A program made the translations under genes and the position numbers. 23,514 bases of DNA from Clostridia bacterium (GTDB lineage Bacteria; Bacillota; Clostridia; Oscillospirales; CAG-272): contig CAADYQ010000119.1 of NCBI GenBank assembly GCA_900753295.1, forward strand, positions 1 to 23,514, in the 5' to 3' direction. Shown here piece after piece: positions 14,939-22,636 of the stretch. The notes beneath the pieces were generated by a model. The model made no database searches, had not been told where the DNA came from, and saw nothing but the letters and a program-made list of their open reading frames with translations. Numbering within the stretch: position 1 is the stretch's first letter; each line of letters starts with the position of its first letter.

Positions 14939-15946
14939 TTATTTCGCCCCCATTCTGATTCTCGGGTCGATGAAACCGTAGCTGATATCAATAACGATAC
15001 CTGCCGCCAGGCTGACAAGAGTATAGAAACCGGACAGCAGCATGAAAAAGTCGTAATCCTGGAATGTGATAGAGTTCAGGTAGAGTCCGCCGACGCCGTT
15101 TATTCCGAACATCTTTTCGATGATCAGCGATCCCGAAAGGACCGAGACAAATTCACTGAGTATCGACGGGAATATAACGACCATGGAGTTACGCATCGCA
15201 TGGCGGAAGATAGCCTGGCGCTTTGTAAGTCCCTTGGTTCTCGCAAGCAGCATAAATTCGCCGGTAAGAACCTCGGATAGTTCCGCGCGGGTGTAGCGTG
15301 CGTATCCGGCTATCGAGCCGAGACACAGAGAAAATACCGCCGGAAGCATGGAGCGGAATACCGGCCATGTGAAATATTCTTTACTTGTTGACATTGTCAG
15401 CGGGAACCAGCCGAGCTTGAAGCAGAACACGTACTGGATAAGAAGAGCCAGAACGATAGACGGGACTGAAATGAGCAGTATGATGATGACGTTGATCATC
15501 TGATCCTGCCACTTGTTCTTTTTCAGCGCAGCCCAGATACCGAGCGCAAGTCCGATCGGCACGCCGATAAGTGTGGAATAGATATTTATAAGCATTGTGG
15601 GCGGAAGGTGGCTGACAAACACTTCCCGCAGATCCATGTTGAGATACTCGCCGTAGGTGGTGGCAATACCGAAATCGCCCTTGGTAAGCACCCTCTTGAT
15701 ATAGTTTCCGTACTGGAGCATTATCGGGACACGGTCATAATCATAGACTCCGTTTTCCCCTTCTCTGATGTTGGTGATCCATCCGCGCCCCTCCAGCGTT
15801 TTCATTACGATCTCAGGGTCCTGACCCGGAAGAACATTGGTGGGGATGGGCAGAAGCTTGATAAGCACAAAACACATCGTGAAGATGATAATAAATGTGA
15901 AGAGCATCAGGCCCAGACGTTTCACAACATATTTAAACATATACAT
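14939..15946 (-). CDS. oppB: OppB-type peptide ABC transporter permease
   Basis: The 335-residue permease is near normal length with six membrane helices. The N-terminus has the typical KRLGLMLFTFIIIFTMCFVLIKLLP helix. The EAA loop reads ARTKGLTKRQAIFRHAMRNSM, and the C-terminal IIEKMFGINGVGGLYLNSI is characteristic of OppB/DppB. The loop between TM1 and TM2 is about 20 residues longer than usual (ITNIREGENGVYDYDR). It forms the translocation pore with OppC. The ATG follows AGAGGAG. It lies 396 nt downstream of oppA across a hairpin-rich gap, so it may be transcribed at a lower level than oppA. Confidence 0.95.
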   Translation of the reverse strand: MYMFKYVVKRLGLMLFTFIIIFTMCFVLIKLLPIPTNVLPGQDPEIVMKTLEGRGWITNIREGENGVYDYDRVPIMLQYGNYIKRVLTKGDFGIATTYGEYLNMDLREVFVSHLPPTMLINIYSTLIGVPIGLALGIWAALKKNKWQDQMINVIIILLISVPSIVLALLIQYVFCFKLGWFPLTMSTSKEYFTWPVFRSMLPAVFSLCLGSIAGYARYTRAELSEVLTGEFMLLARTKGLTKRQAIFRHAMRNSMVVIFPSILSEFVSVLSGSLIIEKMFGINGVGGLYLNSITFQDYDFFMLLSGFYTLVSLAAGIVIDISYGFIDPRIRMGAK

Positions 15947-16258
15947 GGGTATTTCTCCTCTGTTTTGTTGTTTCCCAATTCATAGCTTTCGAGTCTCATA
16001 ATACGCGCACAGGCGCGCAATCCCCCCCGAGTGCGCTCACATCGCCGTCAGGCGCACGGTACAACACTGATATAGTTTGATACGTTTATCCGGTTATCAA
16101 CCATTCGCTTTTGCATTTTACAGCTCAGGCGGGTTGCACTTTGATCGGTTGACAGTTATGAATTTCCACATCCCGGCATCGTTTTTTCCCAAAAGTAAAG
16201 CAAGGTAGTCATTATTATGATGACTTCAAGGGGCTTATTAACGATCCGTGAATAGACA

Positions 16259-16291
16259 AATCAGCGGTGAGCTACAAGCTCACCGCCGATT
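16259..16291 (-). terminator. Hairpin 3 downstream of oppA, possible partial terminator
   Basis: Arms 16259-16273 and 16277-16291 pair over 15 positions, with one G-U pair on the minus-strand RNA and a 3-nt loop. The downstream minus-strand sequence TTTGTCTATTC is only moderately U-rich, so partial termination or mRNA end protection is more likely than complete stop. Confidence 0.6.
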
Positions 16292-16298
16292 GGTTAAT

Positions 16299-16314
16299 AC
16301 CGGGGAACCCCGGT
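16299..16314 (-). terminator. Hairpin 2 downstream of oppA
   Basis: A 6-bp ACCGGG/CCCGGT stem with a 4-nt loop. It shares two bases with the next hairpin (16313-16335), so the two may compete. There is no U-tract. Confidence 0.4.
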
Positions 16315-16335
16315 CAGGGGTGATCCACCCCTGAC
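16313..16335 (-). terminator. Hairpin 1 directly after the oppA stop
   Basis: A perfect 9-bp stem, GTCAGGGGT/ACCCCTGAC, with a 5-nt loop starts 7 nt after the oppA stop codon on the minus strand. There is no U-tract, which fits RNA 3'-end protection better than termination. Confidence 0.5.
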
Positions 16336-16342
16336 ACCAGGA

Positions 16343-18925
16343 TCACTCGGACTTCTTGTACTCCGCGGTAAGGTCGTTATTGTTAGCCTTTACATAGTCA
16401 GCCCACTCAGCATCGGTGTAGTTGACTTCTATGTATCTGAGACCGCCGAAGCCCATGAACACGTTCTCAACATCGGTGATGTAGGAGAACTTAGCGCCAA
16501 GGAAGGATCCGCCGGACGCTGCGATAAGCATCACAGAGCGGCTCTCTTTGATGGTCAGCTCTTCAAGAGCGGAGAGGATCATAAGTCTTGCCTCAACAGG
16601 GGCATAACCTGCATCCCAGTTGTAGGTCTTGGGTGCCTTCTCGCTCTCGGCAAGACCGTTGAGGCAGAAGAACCAGTTCTGAACGCTCATGGTGATGGTC
16701 TCGCCTGCGCCGGCGTAATCGCCCGCGGGCATTGTAAGGGTCATGTCAATAGCGGAAGTGTCCCAATACGTATGGTAGTTGAGAGAATCCTCGGGGTTGA
16801 CGAATCCACCTACGATATCAAAGGGGTTGAAGGGGTTGCCGGAGAAGCCGTAACCGAAGCCGATCTGGGTCTTGCCGCTTCTGAAAGCATCAGACCACTT
16901 GGCGCCGGCGGACGCATCGAACACAACGTCGATCTTATCTTCAAGAGTAGTTCCCTTTGTCAGACCGTCGATAATATCCTGGAGATAGTTGGCTCTGAAT
17001 CTCTGCTTGTCGTTATCTACGGAAGCACCGTAAACAAGAGTGATCTTCTTGCTTGCATCGTAGCCGTATTTATCGGCATTTGCGGTAAGCTCTTCAATAG
17101 CGGCAACCATTTTCTCTTTTGCAAGAGTAGGATTGTAGCCGGTGAGAGAGCTGTAAGCCTCGTCAAGATCAAGGTTCTTAAGCTCGCCGGAGGTCCACTT
17201 GCCGTCCGCGCCCTGGGTGAAGCCGTATGCACGGAGGATACCCTCTTTTGCCTGCTTGGTGTTACGATACTGACCGCCGTCTGCAAGAGTAGGAGCGTTT
17301 TCAATATCGTAGTAATATGCAACGTTTATAAGACCGAAGCACGGAATTGCGGTACCCGGCCAGATCTTTTCAACGAGGTCGCTTCTGTTGAGCGCAAGGT
17401 TGAGTGCCTGTCTGAACTCATCGATAGCAAGGATACCGTTGTTGTTTCCGCTGCCCTTGAGGACGTTCAGGTTGCTGTAAAGCTGCATACCGAATGTACC
17501 GGTATCGTTGGAGGTATAGTAGACGTACTTGGAGTCAACATACTCTGCTGCATTCTCGGTAGCGAGGGTTGCATCGTCGTAGCTGCCGTTCAGGAAGCCC
17601 ATCCATTGGGTGGACCATTCCTCAACCTTGCGGCAGTTGATAGCGGTGATGTTGTACTGGTTCTTGTACTCCTCCATGTTCCAGCCGTACCAGTTCTCGT
17701 TCTTGACGAGCTTGTAGTGAGAGCCTGCTTCAAACTCAGCGAGCTTGTAGGGACCCCAGCTTGCGGTGGTTTCAAGAGAAGAGTTGTACCTCGAGGTCCA
17801 GAGAGTCGCGCCGGTTGCAGGCGCGAGTTTGGCAGCCTCGTACTTGGCCTTTTGAACAAGGGGAAGGGACTGCATGTAGTATCCCGCGAGGTAGGAGAGA
17901 GAACCGTCATCGTGCAGGAACTTGAATGCCTTATCGAAGCAAACAACGACAGCATTCTCATCGTCGATGGAATAAATACCGACGGTTTCCCACTTAACGT
18001 CACGCTGGGTGTTCTCTACATAGATACCTGCGCAGGATGCATTGCTGGCGCCGACCTCAAGGTAAGCAGCACTGTATGTTGCCCAAAGAGCCTTCGCCGA
18101 GAAAGCATCTTCAGGCTTACCGGCCTTCCACGCATTTGCGGTATCGTAAACGACTTCGTCGGTGTAGGGTACCCACTGCGGGCAGGCATTGCCGTTGGCA
18201 TCTACATAACCCTCGGCTCCGTAGAAGTCGTATACATTGATGTAGATAACCTTACCGGCTGCGATAGCTGCGGCGTTGTTTGCATAGCCCAAGCTCGTAA
18301 CAGACTCATAGGTACCTTCCTGATTCTGGAAGAAGTAAGCCTTGGAGTTCTTGATCTTGAGCGTATCGTAGTAGGTGTTCGCTCTGAAGTTCATGAAAGC
18401 AGGATCAAGCTGCTGCTGCATGGAGTAAACGAAGTCAGCTGCCTTGATGGCAGTACCGTCGTCCCACTTCAGGTCGTCACGGAAGGTGATCTTCCAAGCG
18501 TAGCCGCCCTCTTTCTTCTGGGCGTCAGTATATCCCCACTTTGCATCAACGGAAGATGTGACATCCTCAAGCTTTGTTGCTGCGGAGTAGTTGGTGGTGT
18601 ATGCACCGGCAACTATACCCGCCTTGTTGATAGTACCATCGGCATTGAACTTCTTGCCGCCTTCGAACTTGTAGTCATATTCAAAGAACGAAGAGCTGAT
18701 GTAGTTCATGATCTGAGTGTCATTGTTATCAACGTAGGTGAGTGCGTTCCAGTTACTCGGCATTGTCGCTGTGGTGGTATTGTAGTCTGCCTGCTTGAGC
18801 GTAGCCGGTTTCACGTCAGGGTTATCGGGATTATCCGGATTCTTGGGTTTGCAACCCGCCAACATAACGACAACAAGCACCAGAGACAAAGCCATCGTCA
18901 GAATGGATTTGAATTTCTTGTTCAT
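16343..18925 (-). CDS. oppA: OppA-type lipoprotein substrate-binding protein (large)
   Basis: The start at 18925 was chosen because GGAGG lies 8 nt upstream. The ATG 15 nt earlier contains that ribosome binding site. The 860-residue protein has a lipoprotein signal peptide with a hydrophobic core and the lipobox L-A-G-C, with Cys25 as lipidation site. A short NPD-repeat linker follows. The segment WKITFRDDLKWDDGTAIKAADFVYSM is the classical family 5 extracellular solute-binding motif. Usual OppA proteins are about 540-600 residues, so this one is larger by roughly 270. It should bind peptides outside the cell and deliver them to OppBC. The first gene of the operon, it has its own consensus promoter. 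Confidence 0.93.
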   Translation of the reverse strand: MNKKFKSILTMALSLVLVVVMLAGCKPKNPDNPDNPDVKPATLKQADYNTTTATMPSNWNALTYVDNNDTQIMNYISSSFFEYDYKFEGGKKFNADGTINKAGIVAGAYTTNYSAATKLEDVTSSVDAKWGYTDAQKKEGGYAWKITFRDDLKWDDGTAIKAADFVYSMQQQLDPAFMNFRANTYYDTLKIKNSKAYFFQNQEGTYESVTSLGYANNAAAIAAGKVIYINVYDFYGAEGYVDANGNACPQWVPYTDEVVYDTANAWKAGKPEDAFSAKALWATYSAAYLEVGASNASCAGIYVENTQRDVKWETVGIYSIDDENAVVVCFDKAFKFLHDDGSLSYLAGYYMQSLPLVQKAKYEAAKLAPATGATLWTSRYNSSLETTASWGPYKLAEFEAGSHYKLVKNENWYGWNMEEYKNQYNITAINCRKVEEWSTQWMGFLNGSYDDATLATENAAEYVDSKYVYYTSNDTGTFGMQLYSNLNVLKGSGNNNGILAIDEFRQALNLALNRSDLVEKIWPGTAIPCFGLINVAYYYDIENAPTLADGGQYRNTKQAKEGILRAYGFTQGADGKWTSGELKNLDLDEAYSSLTGYNPTLAKEKMVAAIEELTANADKYGYDASKKITLVYGASVDNDKQRFRANYLQDIIDGLTKGTTLEDKIDVVFDASAGAKWSDAFRSGKTQIGFGYGFSGNPFNPFDIVGGFVNPEDSLNYHTYWDTSAIDMTLTMPAGDYAGAGETITMSVQNWFFCLNGLAESEKAPKTYNWDAGYAPVEARLMILSALEELTIKESRSVMLIAASGGSFLGAKFSYITDVENVFMGFGGLRYIEVNYTDAEWADYVKANNNDLTAEYKKSE

Positions 18926-19074
18926 AGTTGTTTCCTCCATTAATTATGAATTTAAATATCTGATTTCGGTGTCCGCAGCTCCCATCCACCCTGTATTTGA
19001 CTTTGCCAGAACCATTTTCAAACCGGGGAAGAAAGTAGCACGAACGAAAAACAGTACAAATATTTAATGCATAG

Positions 19075-19103
19075 ATTATATCATACGGATTTCTGTTTGT
19101 CAA
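19075..19103 (-). promoter_or_regulatory. Consensus sigma-A promoter of oppA
   Basis: The minus strand has a perfect -35 TTGACA (19098-19103) and -10 TATAAT (19075-19080) with a 17-bp spacer. The transcript would have a 5' leader of about 143 nt before the oppA start. No CodY-type box was recognised. Confidence 0.92.
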
Positions 19104-19253
19104 GCCCTTATTGCAATTTTTTTGGCATTTCAACGGTTTTTCAGCCGCTATCCTGCAATTTCTCTTTTTTAACTTGCAAAATTCCACCTGATGATGTGCA
19201 TTTTCCCGCCGCACACCGCGCCAAATGCGATGAAAATAACTCCGTTACCGCCC

Positions 19254-19282
19254 AAAAACGCGCGCGGACGAAGCCTGTCCGC
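19254..19282 (-). terminator. Possible terminator after the GNAT gene
   Basis: A 6-bp GCGGAC/GTCCGC stem (19264-19269, 19277-19282) with a 7-nt loop is followed on the minus strand by GCGCG and five Ts (19254-19258). It lies about 135 nt past the GNAT stop. The stem is short and the spacer before the Ts is long. Confidence 0.4.
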
Positions 19283-19416
19283 CCCGCCCGCAGCCGCAAG
19301 CCCCACGCGGCGGACACGTGCGTCGCTCACCTATATATAATAATAGGAAGACAATATGAGCCGCGGCGGCATAAAGCCGGGACAAAACGCCACGATCCGG
19401 TGCGGAATATATCCGT

Positions 19417-20211
19417 TCAGGAAAACAGGAACGCACGCCTTCCCGCCGCAAAGCCGCACGCCACCGCCGTAGCCTCGGACTCTTTGTTCCGGGCATTGCT
19501 CCAGAGCGCCATTCCCTTTTGCGCGCTGACATAAGACGCATACTGCCTGCCGAGGGCTGTTCCGATCCCCCTGCCGCGCTGCTCCTCCGAAACATATATA
19601 TAGTCCAGGTCGAAAACATTTTCGTACAGGCGCTGATATGACAGATATCCCAAAATCTTTTGCCCATCAAAGTAACCGAGAATTTTTCCGGCGCCTTTTT
19701 CAACAAAAATATTGAACAAGACCGATACCGGCGGTCTTTGGGGCATGGCGGCAAAACCGGCGCCGCAAAACGCATCCTTATCCTCCGGTGTAAGGAGCCG
19801 GACCGGCGCGTTCTCAGCCGCGGTCACGTCCTTTGCGGCATAGTCCTTTATCTCGCGGCGATAAGGACATATGGAAGAAAACCGCGCTTTGACCGCGTTC
19901 GCGGCATCCGCGCCGAGGAGCTGAACATCCACGCTTATGCTTTTTGCGCGGAATGCTTTTTCAACAAGCTCCGCCGCGGCGGCACAGTCAAAATTCTTAT
20001 CAACGGGACACACATATACATTATTCGTCACGTCATGCGTGTCGGTATGTGCGCAGCGATCCGCAAAAATTACCGCGTCATCACTGCGGAAGCCGCCTGC
20101 AAATGCAGCTTCCCCCTCAATATAATTCAGCGTGTCCAAATTGACCGCATTATAAAACATATCCCCGCGCAAAATGCGCTTTACTTCGTCACAGGTGATC
20201 TCATTATACAT
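19417..20211 (-). CDS. GNAT family N-acetyltransferase, long form
   Basis: The start at 20211 was chosen for the ATG preceded by GGGAG with 8-nt spacing. A TTG 15 nt upstream would overlap this site. The 264-residue protein has an N-terminal region of about 130 residues without clear motifs and a C-terminal GNAT domain. Motif A is IYVSEEQRGRGIGTALGRQY (QRGRGIG at 211-217), followed by ALWSNARNKESEATAVACGF. The substrate is unknown. It follows the ArsR-type regulator by 46 nt. A TATAAT-like -10 in that gap lacks a good -35, so read-through from the regulator operon is more likely. Confidence 0.85.
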   Translation of the reverse strand: MYNEITCDEVKRILRGDMFYNAVNLDTLNYIEGEAAFAGGFRSDDAVIFADRCAHTDTHDVTNNVYVCPVDKNFDCAAAAELVEKAFRAKSISVDVQLLGADAANAVKARFSSICPYRREIKDYAAKDVTAAENAPVRLLTPEDKDAFCGAGFAAMPQRPPVSVLFNIFVEKGAGKILGYFDGQKILGYLSYQRLYENVFDLDYIYVSEEQRGRGIGTALGRQYASYVSAQKGMALWSNARNKESEATAVACGFAAGRRAFLFS

Positions 20212-20257
20212 TTTTCCTACTCCCAAACACTGAAATTATAACGTTTTACCTCTCGTA

Positions 20258-20797
20258 TTATCTGATCCGTCTGTAACTGCGGTCCTGTTGAGACAAAAAG
20301 CCCAGTCCGATCATCTCCCTTTTGATCGTTGCATAATCATCGTGGTACCTGATAATTATCTCGCTCAATTCTTTTTCGCTGTAATCGCGGTCGAATTCCA
20401 TCTCCCGGAGCATATATTCGTATACGATCTCCTTCTTTTTCAATTGAGACGGAATGCACTTCAGCCTTCCGTACTCAATAAAGCTGTGCACGACCTTTCT
20501 TTTGTATTTTTCCTCGCCCTCCGGGGAAGCCGAGATATCCAAAAAGGAGCCCAACGACCTCTCCAGCATTTCACGATCCGCCGAATAGATCACATAATGC
20601 TGCAGTCGCCGACTTTTCACAAGCCCCGCGCCCTCTAATTTTTTGAGATGATAGCACACGGTCGCGGGGGTGAGCTCAAGCATTTCGGCAAGCAATTCCA
20701 CATAGGAATCCGACTTGCAAAGTATCGACATTATTCTTATTCTTTCTCTGTCCGCAAGGCTCTTGTATATTTTAAGCGAGGTGTCAATTTCCGTCAT
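20258..20797 (-). CDS. ArsR-type winged-helix regulator with C-terminal DUF2087
   Basis: The 179-residue protein has an N-terminal winged helix (about 8-75) with SLADRERIRIMSILCKSDS, recognition region LTPATVCYHLKKLEGAGLV and wing KSRRLQHYVIYS. The C-terminal part (about 108-177) matches DUF2087: RLKCIPSQLKKKEIVYEY, then DYSEKELSEIIIRYHDD, and a final IKREMIGLGFLSQQDRSYRR. No metal-binding CxC motif is present, so it probably senses something other than a metal. The ATG at 20797 has GGGGAG upstream and overlaps the preceding gene by 14 nt, showing co-expression. A palindrome in the promoter upstream is a probable target. Confidence 0.9.
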   Translation of the reverse strand: MTEIDTSLKIYKSLADRERIRIMSILCKSDSYVELLAEMLELTPATVCYHLKKLEGAGLVKSRRLQHYVIYSADREMLERSLGSFLDISASPEGEEKYKRKVVHSFIEYGRLKCIPSQLKKKEIVYEYMLREMEFDRDYSEKELSEIIIRYHDDYATIKREMIGLGFLSQQDRSYRRIR

Positions 20798-21311
20798 CGC
20801 AAACACTCCCCGATCCGACCTTCAGGCACCCGTTGCGGTCCCACCATTCGGTCCATGCGCGGACCAGCTCCTCAACAAACGCGATAAGCATCCTGCACTC
20901 AAAAATTTTTTCCGGCTCTCCGCACGCCTCCGCCTTTTCCAATTCCTTTTTCTTCGGCTCCTCAAAGCACATTTTCAAGGACTGGACCGCATGCGCGTAG
21001 ATCAGAAATAATTTTTTGTCGCCGTCCGAAAGCTCATCAAATGAGCTTTTGTAAGCCCCGAAGTACCTCACGTTCTCCGGGCTGCCGAACACTTTATTCC
21101 TCCGAACGGCATAAAAGGCATCGTCAAAAGCCGTATCCGAAAATTTCATGCCGACAAATTTGTACCCGTTGTCAAAAATGTTCACCGCGATCTTTCGCGC
21201 TTTTATTTCGTTTTTGTTGCTGCTGCTCATTTTTGAGATCATCTCCAATTGCTCTGCCTTCTTTTCGAGAGCGATCTCGGACAAGCTCCGGCTCACCGTT
21301 GTTTCCGTCAT
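20784..21311 (-). CDS. Unknown soluble protein co-transcribed with the ArsR-DUF2087 regulator
   Basis: The start at 21311 was chosen because AAGGGG lies upstream at suitable spacing. An earlier ATG at 21338 would put this site inside the gene. The 175-residue protein has a helical N-terminus, ending in a KNEIKARKIAVNIFDNGYKFVG segment, a basic-aromatic middle and a helical C-terminus with LIAFVEELVRAWTEWWDRNG. No signal, membrane helix or known motif is seen. The stop codon is 14 nt inside the regulator gene, so it is likely translationally coupled and may be controlled by, or modulate, that regulator. Confidence 0.75.
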   Translation of the reverse strand: MTETTVSRSLSEIALEKKAEQLEMISKMSSSNKNEIKARKIAVNIFDNGYKFVGMKFSDTAFDDAFYAVRRNKVFGSPENVRYFGAYKSSFDELSDGDKKLFLIYAHAVQSLKMCFEEPKKKELEKAEACGEPEKIFECRMLIAFVEELVRAWTEWWDRNGCLKVGSGSVCDDGN

Positions 21312-21353
21312 AGTAAGGTCCCCTTCATCCGTTCGCATTTTTCATCGAATAAT

Positions 21354-21382
21354 ATTATATCATGCAAATCATATTCCGTCAA
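21354..21382 (-). promoter_or_regulatory. Sigma-A promoter of the 21311 gene/regulator operon
   Basis: The -35 is TTGACG (21377-21382) and the -10 is TATAAT (21354-21359), with a 17-bp spacer. It lies about 43 nt upstream of the first start codon. Confidence 0.85.
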
Positions 21383-21389
21383 TATGATT
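21367..21389. promoter_or_regulatory. Candidate operator over the -35 of the ArsR-DUF2087 operon
   Basis: Perfect 9-bp arms AATCATATT and AATATGATT (21367-21375, 21381-21389) are separated by 5 nt and cover the -35 hexamer. A further ATATGAT copy follows at 21392-21398. The position suits autorepression by the regulator encoded downstream. Confidence 0.65.
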
Positions 21390-21427
21390 AGATATGATTC
21401 TAATAATATTTTTGAGTCAGGACGGAC

Positions 21428-21466
21428 GGGAGGTCAAAAAACTCAAATTGAGTTTTTTGACCTCCC
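21428..21466. terminator. Long bidirectional terminator after the AraC/GyrI gene
   Basis: Perfect 19-bp arms (21428-21446, 21448-21466) with a single central base. The inner part has an A-run, a short CTCAA/TTGAG stem and a T-run on both strands. It starts 11 nt past the AraC gene stop. Confidence 0.8.
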
Positions 21467-21476
21467 CGGAATCGCA

Positions 21477-22388
21477 TTATTTGATTTTTTCTATCGGCAT
21501 CCAAATCTGAACGTTGCGTTCAGCTTTAGGCAGCCAATGATAAACTGCAAGCTCGGGTGCATTCTTTAATTGAAATCCCATATCGGGCATCCATTCGGTC
21601 AGTATCTGTATCCTCATATTGAGGAGATCAAAATAATCGCAAAGCGGACTTTTCACATCTTTTGTCTCAAAGATCACATAAGTGCATTGAGGAATAACTA
21701 TGTTTTCAAATCCCAGAGATTCAACAAAATCAACGCCTGTAACCGATTTGTTATAAAGATTTTCTCTTTCCCAACCGTCTAACAGATGACAGTAATAATA
21801 GTCATACCCTTCATCTGTGATGTTTGTGATAACGCAATGTGCATCAATGTTTCGTGATGCACCGCGAAGAAACCATTGTTTTCCTCTTGTCGTTAAAAAA
21901 AGTTGTTCTTCTTGCCGTTCTCTTTCCTTACCGTAAGGAGCGCCGGTGAAATGTTTTTTGTACCCCGTTAAGATCATTTCCGGCTTTTCTTCGATTCTGT
22001 AATTCATTAGTTTACCGCCTTCCAAAGATATTTTTAAAATAAGGCGGGAGAAGGATCTTAGTTTGCTCCCCTTCATACGTGCCGCCGAAGGAGTCACGCC
22101 GTGAAACTTTTGAAACGCCTTAGCGAAGCTGTCCGGACTCTCATAGCCGTATTTCATAGCAACATCGATGACCTTGATATCCGAGGTCGCCAATTCGCTT
22201 CCTGCGAGCGACAACCTGCGATTTCGTATATACTCGCCAACAGTAAAGCCGCACAAGATACTAAATATCCGCTGAAAATGATATGTTGATGAAAAGCTTT
22301 GCTTTGCGACAATATCGTAATCGATCGTTTCGGTTAAATGGGTTTCGATATAGTCAATAGCGTTTTGTATTCCGGTTATCCAATCCAT
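21477..22388 (-). CDS. AraC-family regulator with GyrI-like effector-binding domain
   Basis: The 303-residue protein has the AraC helix-turn-helix pair at the N-terminus (about 5-105; VAKQSFSSTYHFQRIFSILCGFTVGEYIRNRR and VAMKYGYESPDSFAKAFQKFHGVTPSAAR). A GyrI-like small-molecule-binding domain follows (about 125-300), as in Rob/SoxS-related multidrug-sensing regulators. A strong AAGGAGGG ribosome binding site precedes the ATG. A consensus -10 TATAAT lies at 22416-22421, but no good -35 was seen, which fits activation. An ATCAAA-N6-TTTGAT inverted repeat (22421-22438) overlaps this region and may be a binding site. No target gene is adjacent on the same transcript. Confidence 0.93.
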   Translation of the reverse strand: MDWITGIQNAIDYIETHLTETIDYDIVAKQSFSSTYHFQRIFSILCGFTVGEYIRNRRLSLAGSELATSDIKVIDVAMKYGYESPDSFAKAFQKFHGVTPSAARMKGSKLRSFSRLILKISLEGGKLMNYRIEEKPEMILTGYKKHFTGAPYGKERERQEEQLFLTTRGKQWFLRGASRNIDAHCVITNITDEGYDYYYCHLLDGWERENLYNKSVTGVDFVESLGFENIVIPQCTYVIFETKDVKSPLCDYFDLLNMRIQILTEWMPDMGFQLKNAPELAVYHWLPKAERNVQIWMPIEKIK

Positions 22389-22415
22389 TGTACCCCTCCC
22401 TCCTTATCTGCCAAT

Positions 22416-22438
22416 ATTATATCAAACGGTGATTTGAT
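22416..22438 (-). promoter_or_regulatory. -10 element and possible operator of the AraC/GyrI gene
   Basis: TATAAT (22416-22421, minus strand) is about 30 nt upstream of the start codon. The adjoining ATCAAA/TTTGAT inverted repeat (22421-22426, 22433-22438) lies in the -10 to -35 interval. No consensus -35 is seen. Confidence 0.5.
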
Positions 22439-22549
22439 TTTCCCGATGATCCGTGCTGACTACTATCGTTTTTTTCTATAATGATATGTTCAAATTCGGT
22501 CTCGTGCTGTTCGATCAATAATAAGATCGATCGGGCTGACCACAAAGCT

Positions 22550-22576
22550 AAAGGACCGCGCAACGCGCGATCCTTT
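22550..22576 (-). terminator. Terminator of the AT-rich membrane gene
   Basis: A 12-bp stem (22550-22561, 22565-22576) contains one G-U pair on the minus strand and a 3-nt loop. It lies 61 nt past the stop of the 22637 gene. It ends in CCTTT on minus and CCTTTT on plus, so it could stop transcription from either side. Confidence 0.65.
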
Positions 22577-22636
22577 TGTCCTGTAATAATACTAATATAA
22601 AAAGTAGATTCCGCGGCTGGTGCCGGCACTATTTAA

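Larger units (their letters stand above)
15947..16342. other. 396-nt gap between oppA and oppB, hairpins, no gene
   Basis: No coding region or convincing promoter is seen on the minus strand. The oppA-proximal third contains three successive hairpins, listed separately. A weaker inverted repeat lies at 16031-16057, and a TTGATA/TATCAA pair lies at 16077-16100. The layout suits an attenuator or mRNA-stabilising region that lets the binding protein be made in excess of the membrane subunits. Confidence 0.6.
18926..19416. other. 491-nt gap upstream of oppA
   Basis: It holds the oppA promoter (19075-19103) and a leader of about 140 nt before the start codon, in which I see no riboswitch. Farther upstream is a possible terminator of the GNAT gene (19254-19282). 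The rest holds no credible gene. The leader includes a stretch GGGTGGATGGGAGCTGCGG of unknown meaning. Confidence 0.6.

Noticed and set aside
16077..16100. TTGATA/TATCAA pair considered as a promoter or operator before oppB
   Set aside because: Only six bases per arm, and no -10 lies at suitable distance from either hexamer on the minus strand.
16772..18943. A 723-codon open frame on the plus strand opposite oppA
   Set aside because: It is the antisense shadow of a well-supported lipoprotein gene with signal peptide and family motif. It has no ribosome binding site and codes for no recognisable domain. Length arises from codon bias in the real gene.
18926..19067. oppA leader considered as a riboswitch or T-box
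   Set aside because: No conserved core, no terminator/antiterminator pair and no T-box sequence could be found by eye.
22417..22629. A 70-codon minus-strand frame after the membrane gene
   Set aside because: It runs through the terminator hairpin of that gene and the promoter of the AraC gene, lacks a ribosome binding site and has low-quality composition.
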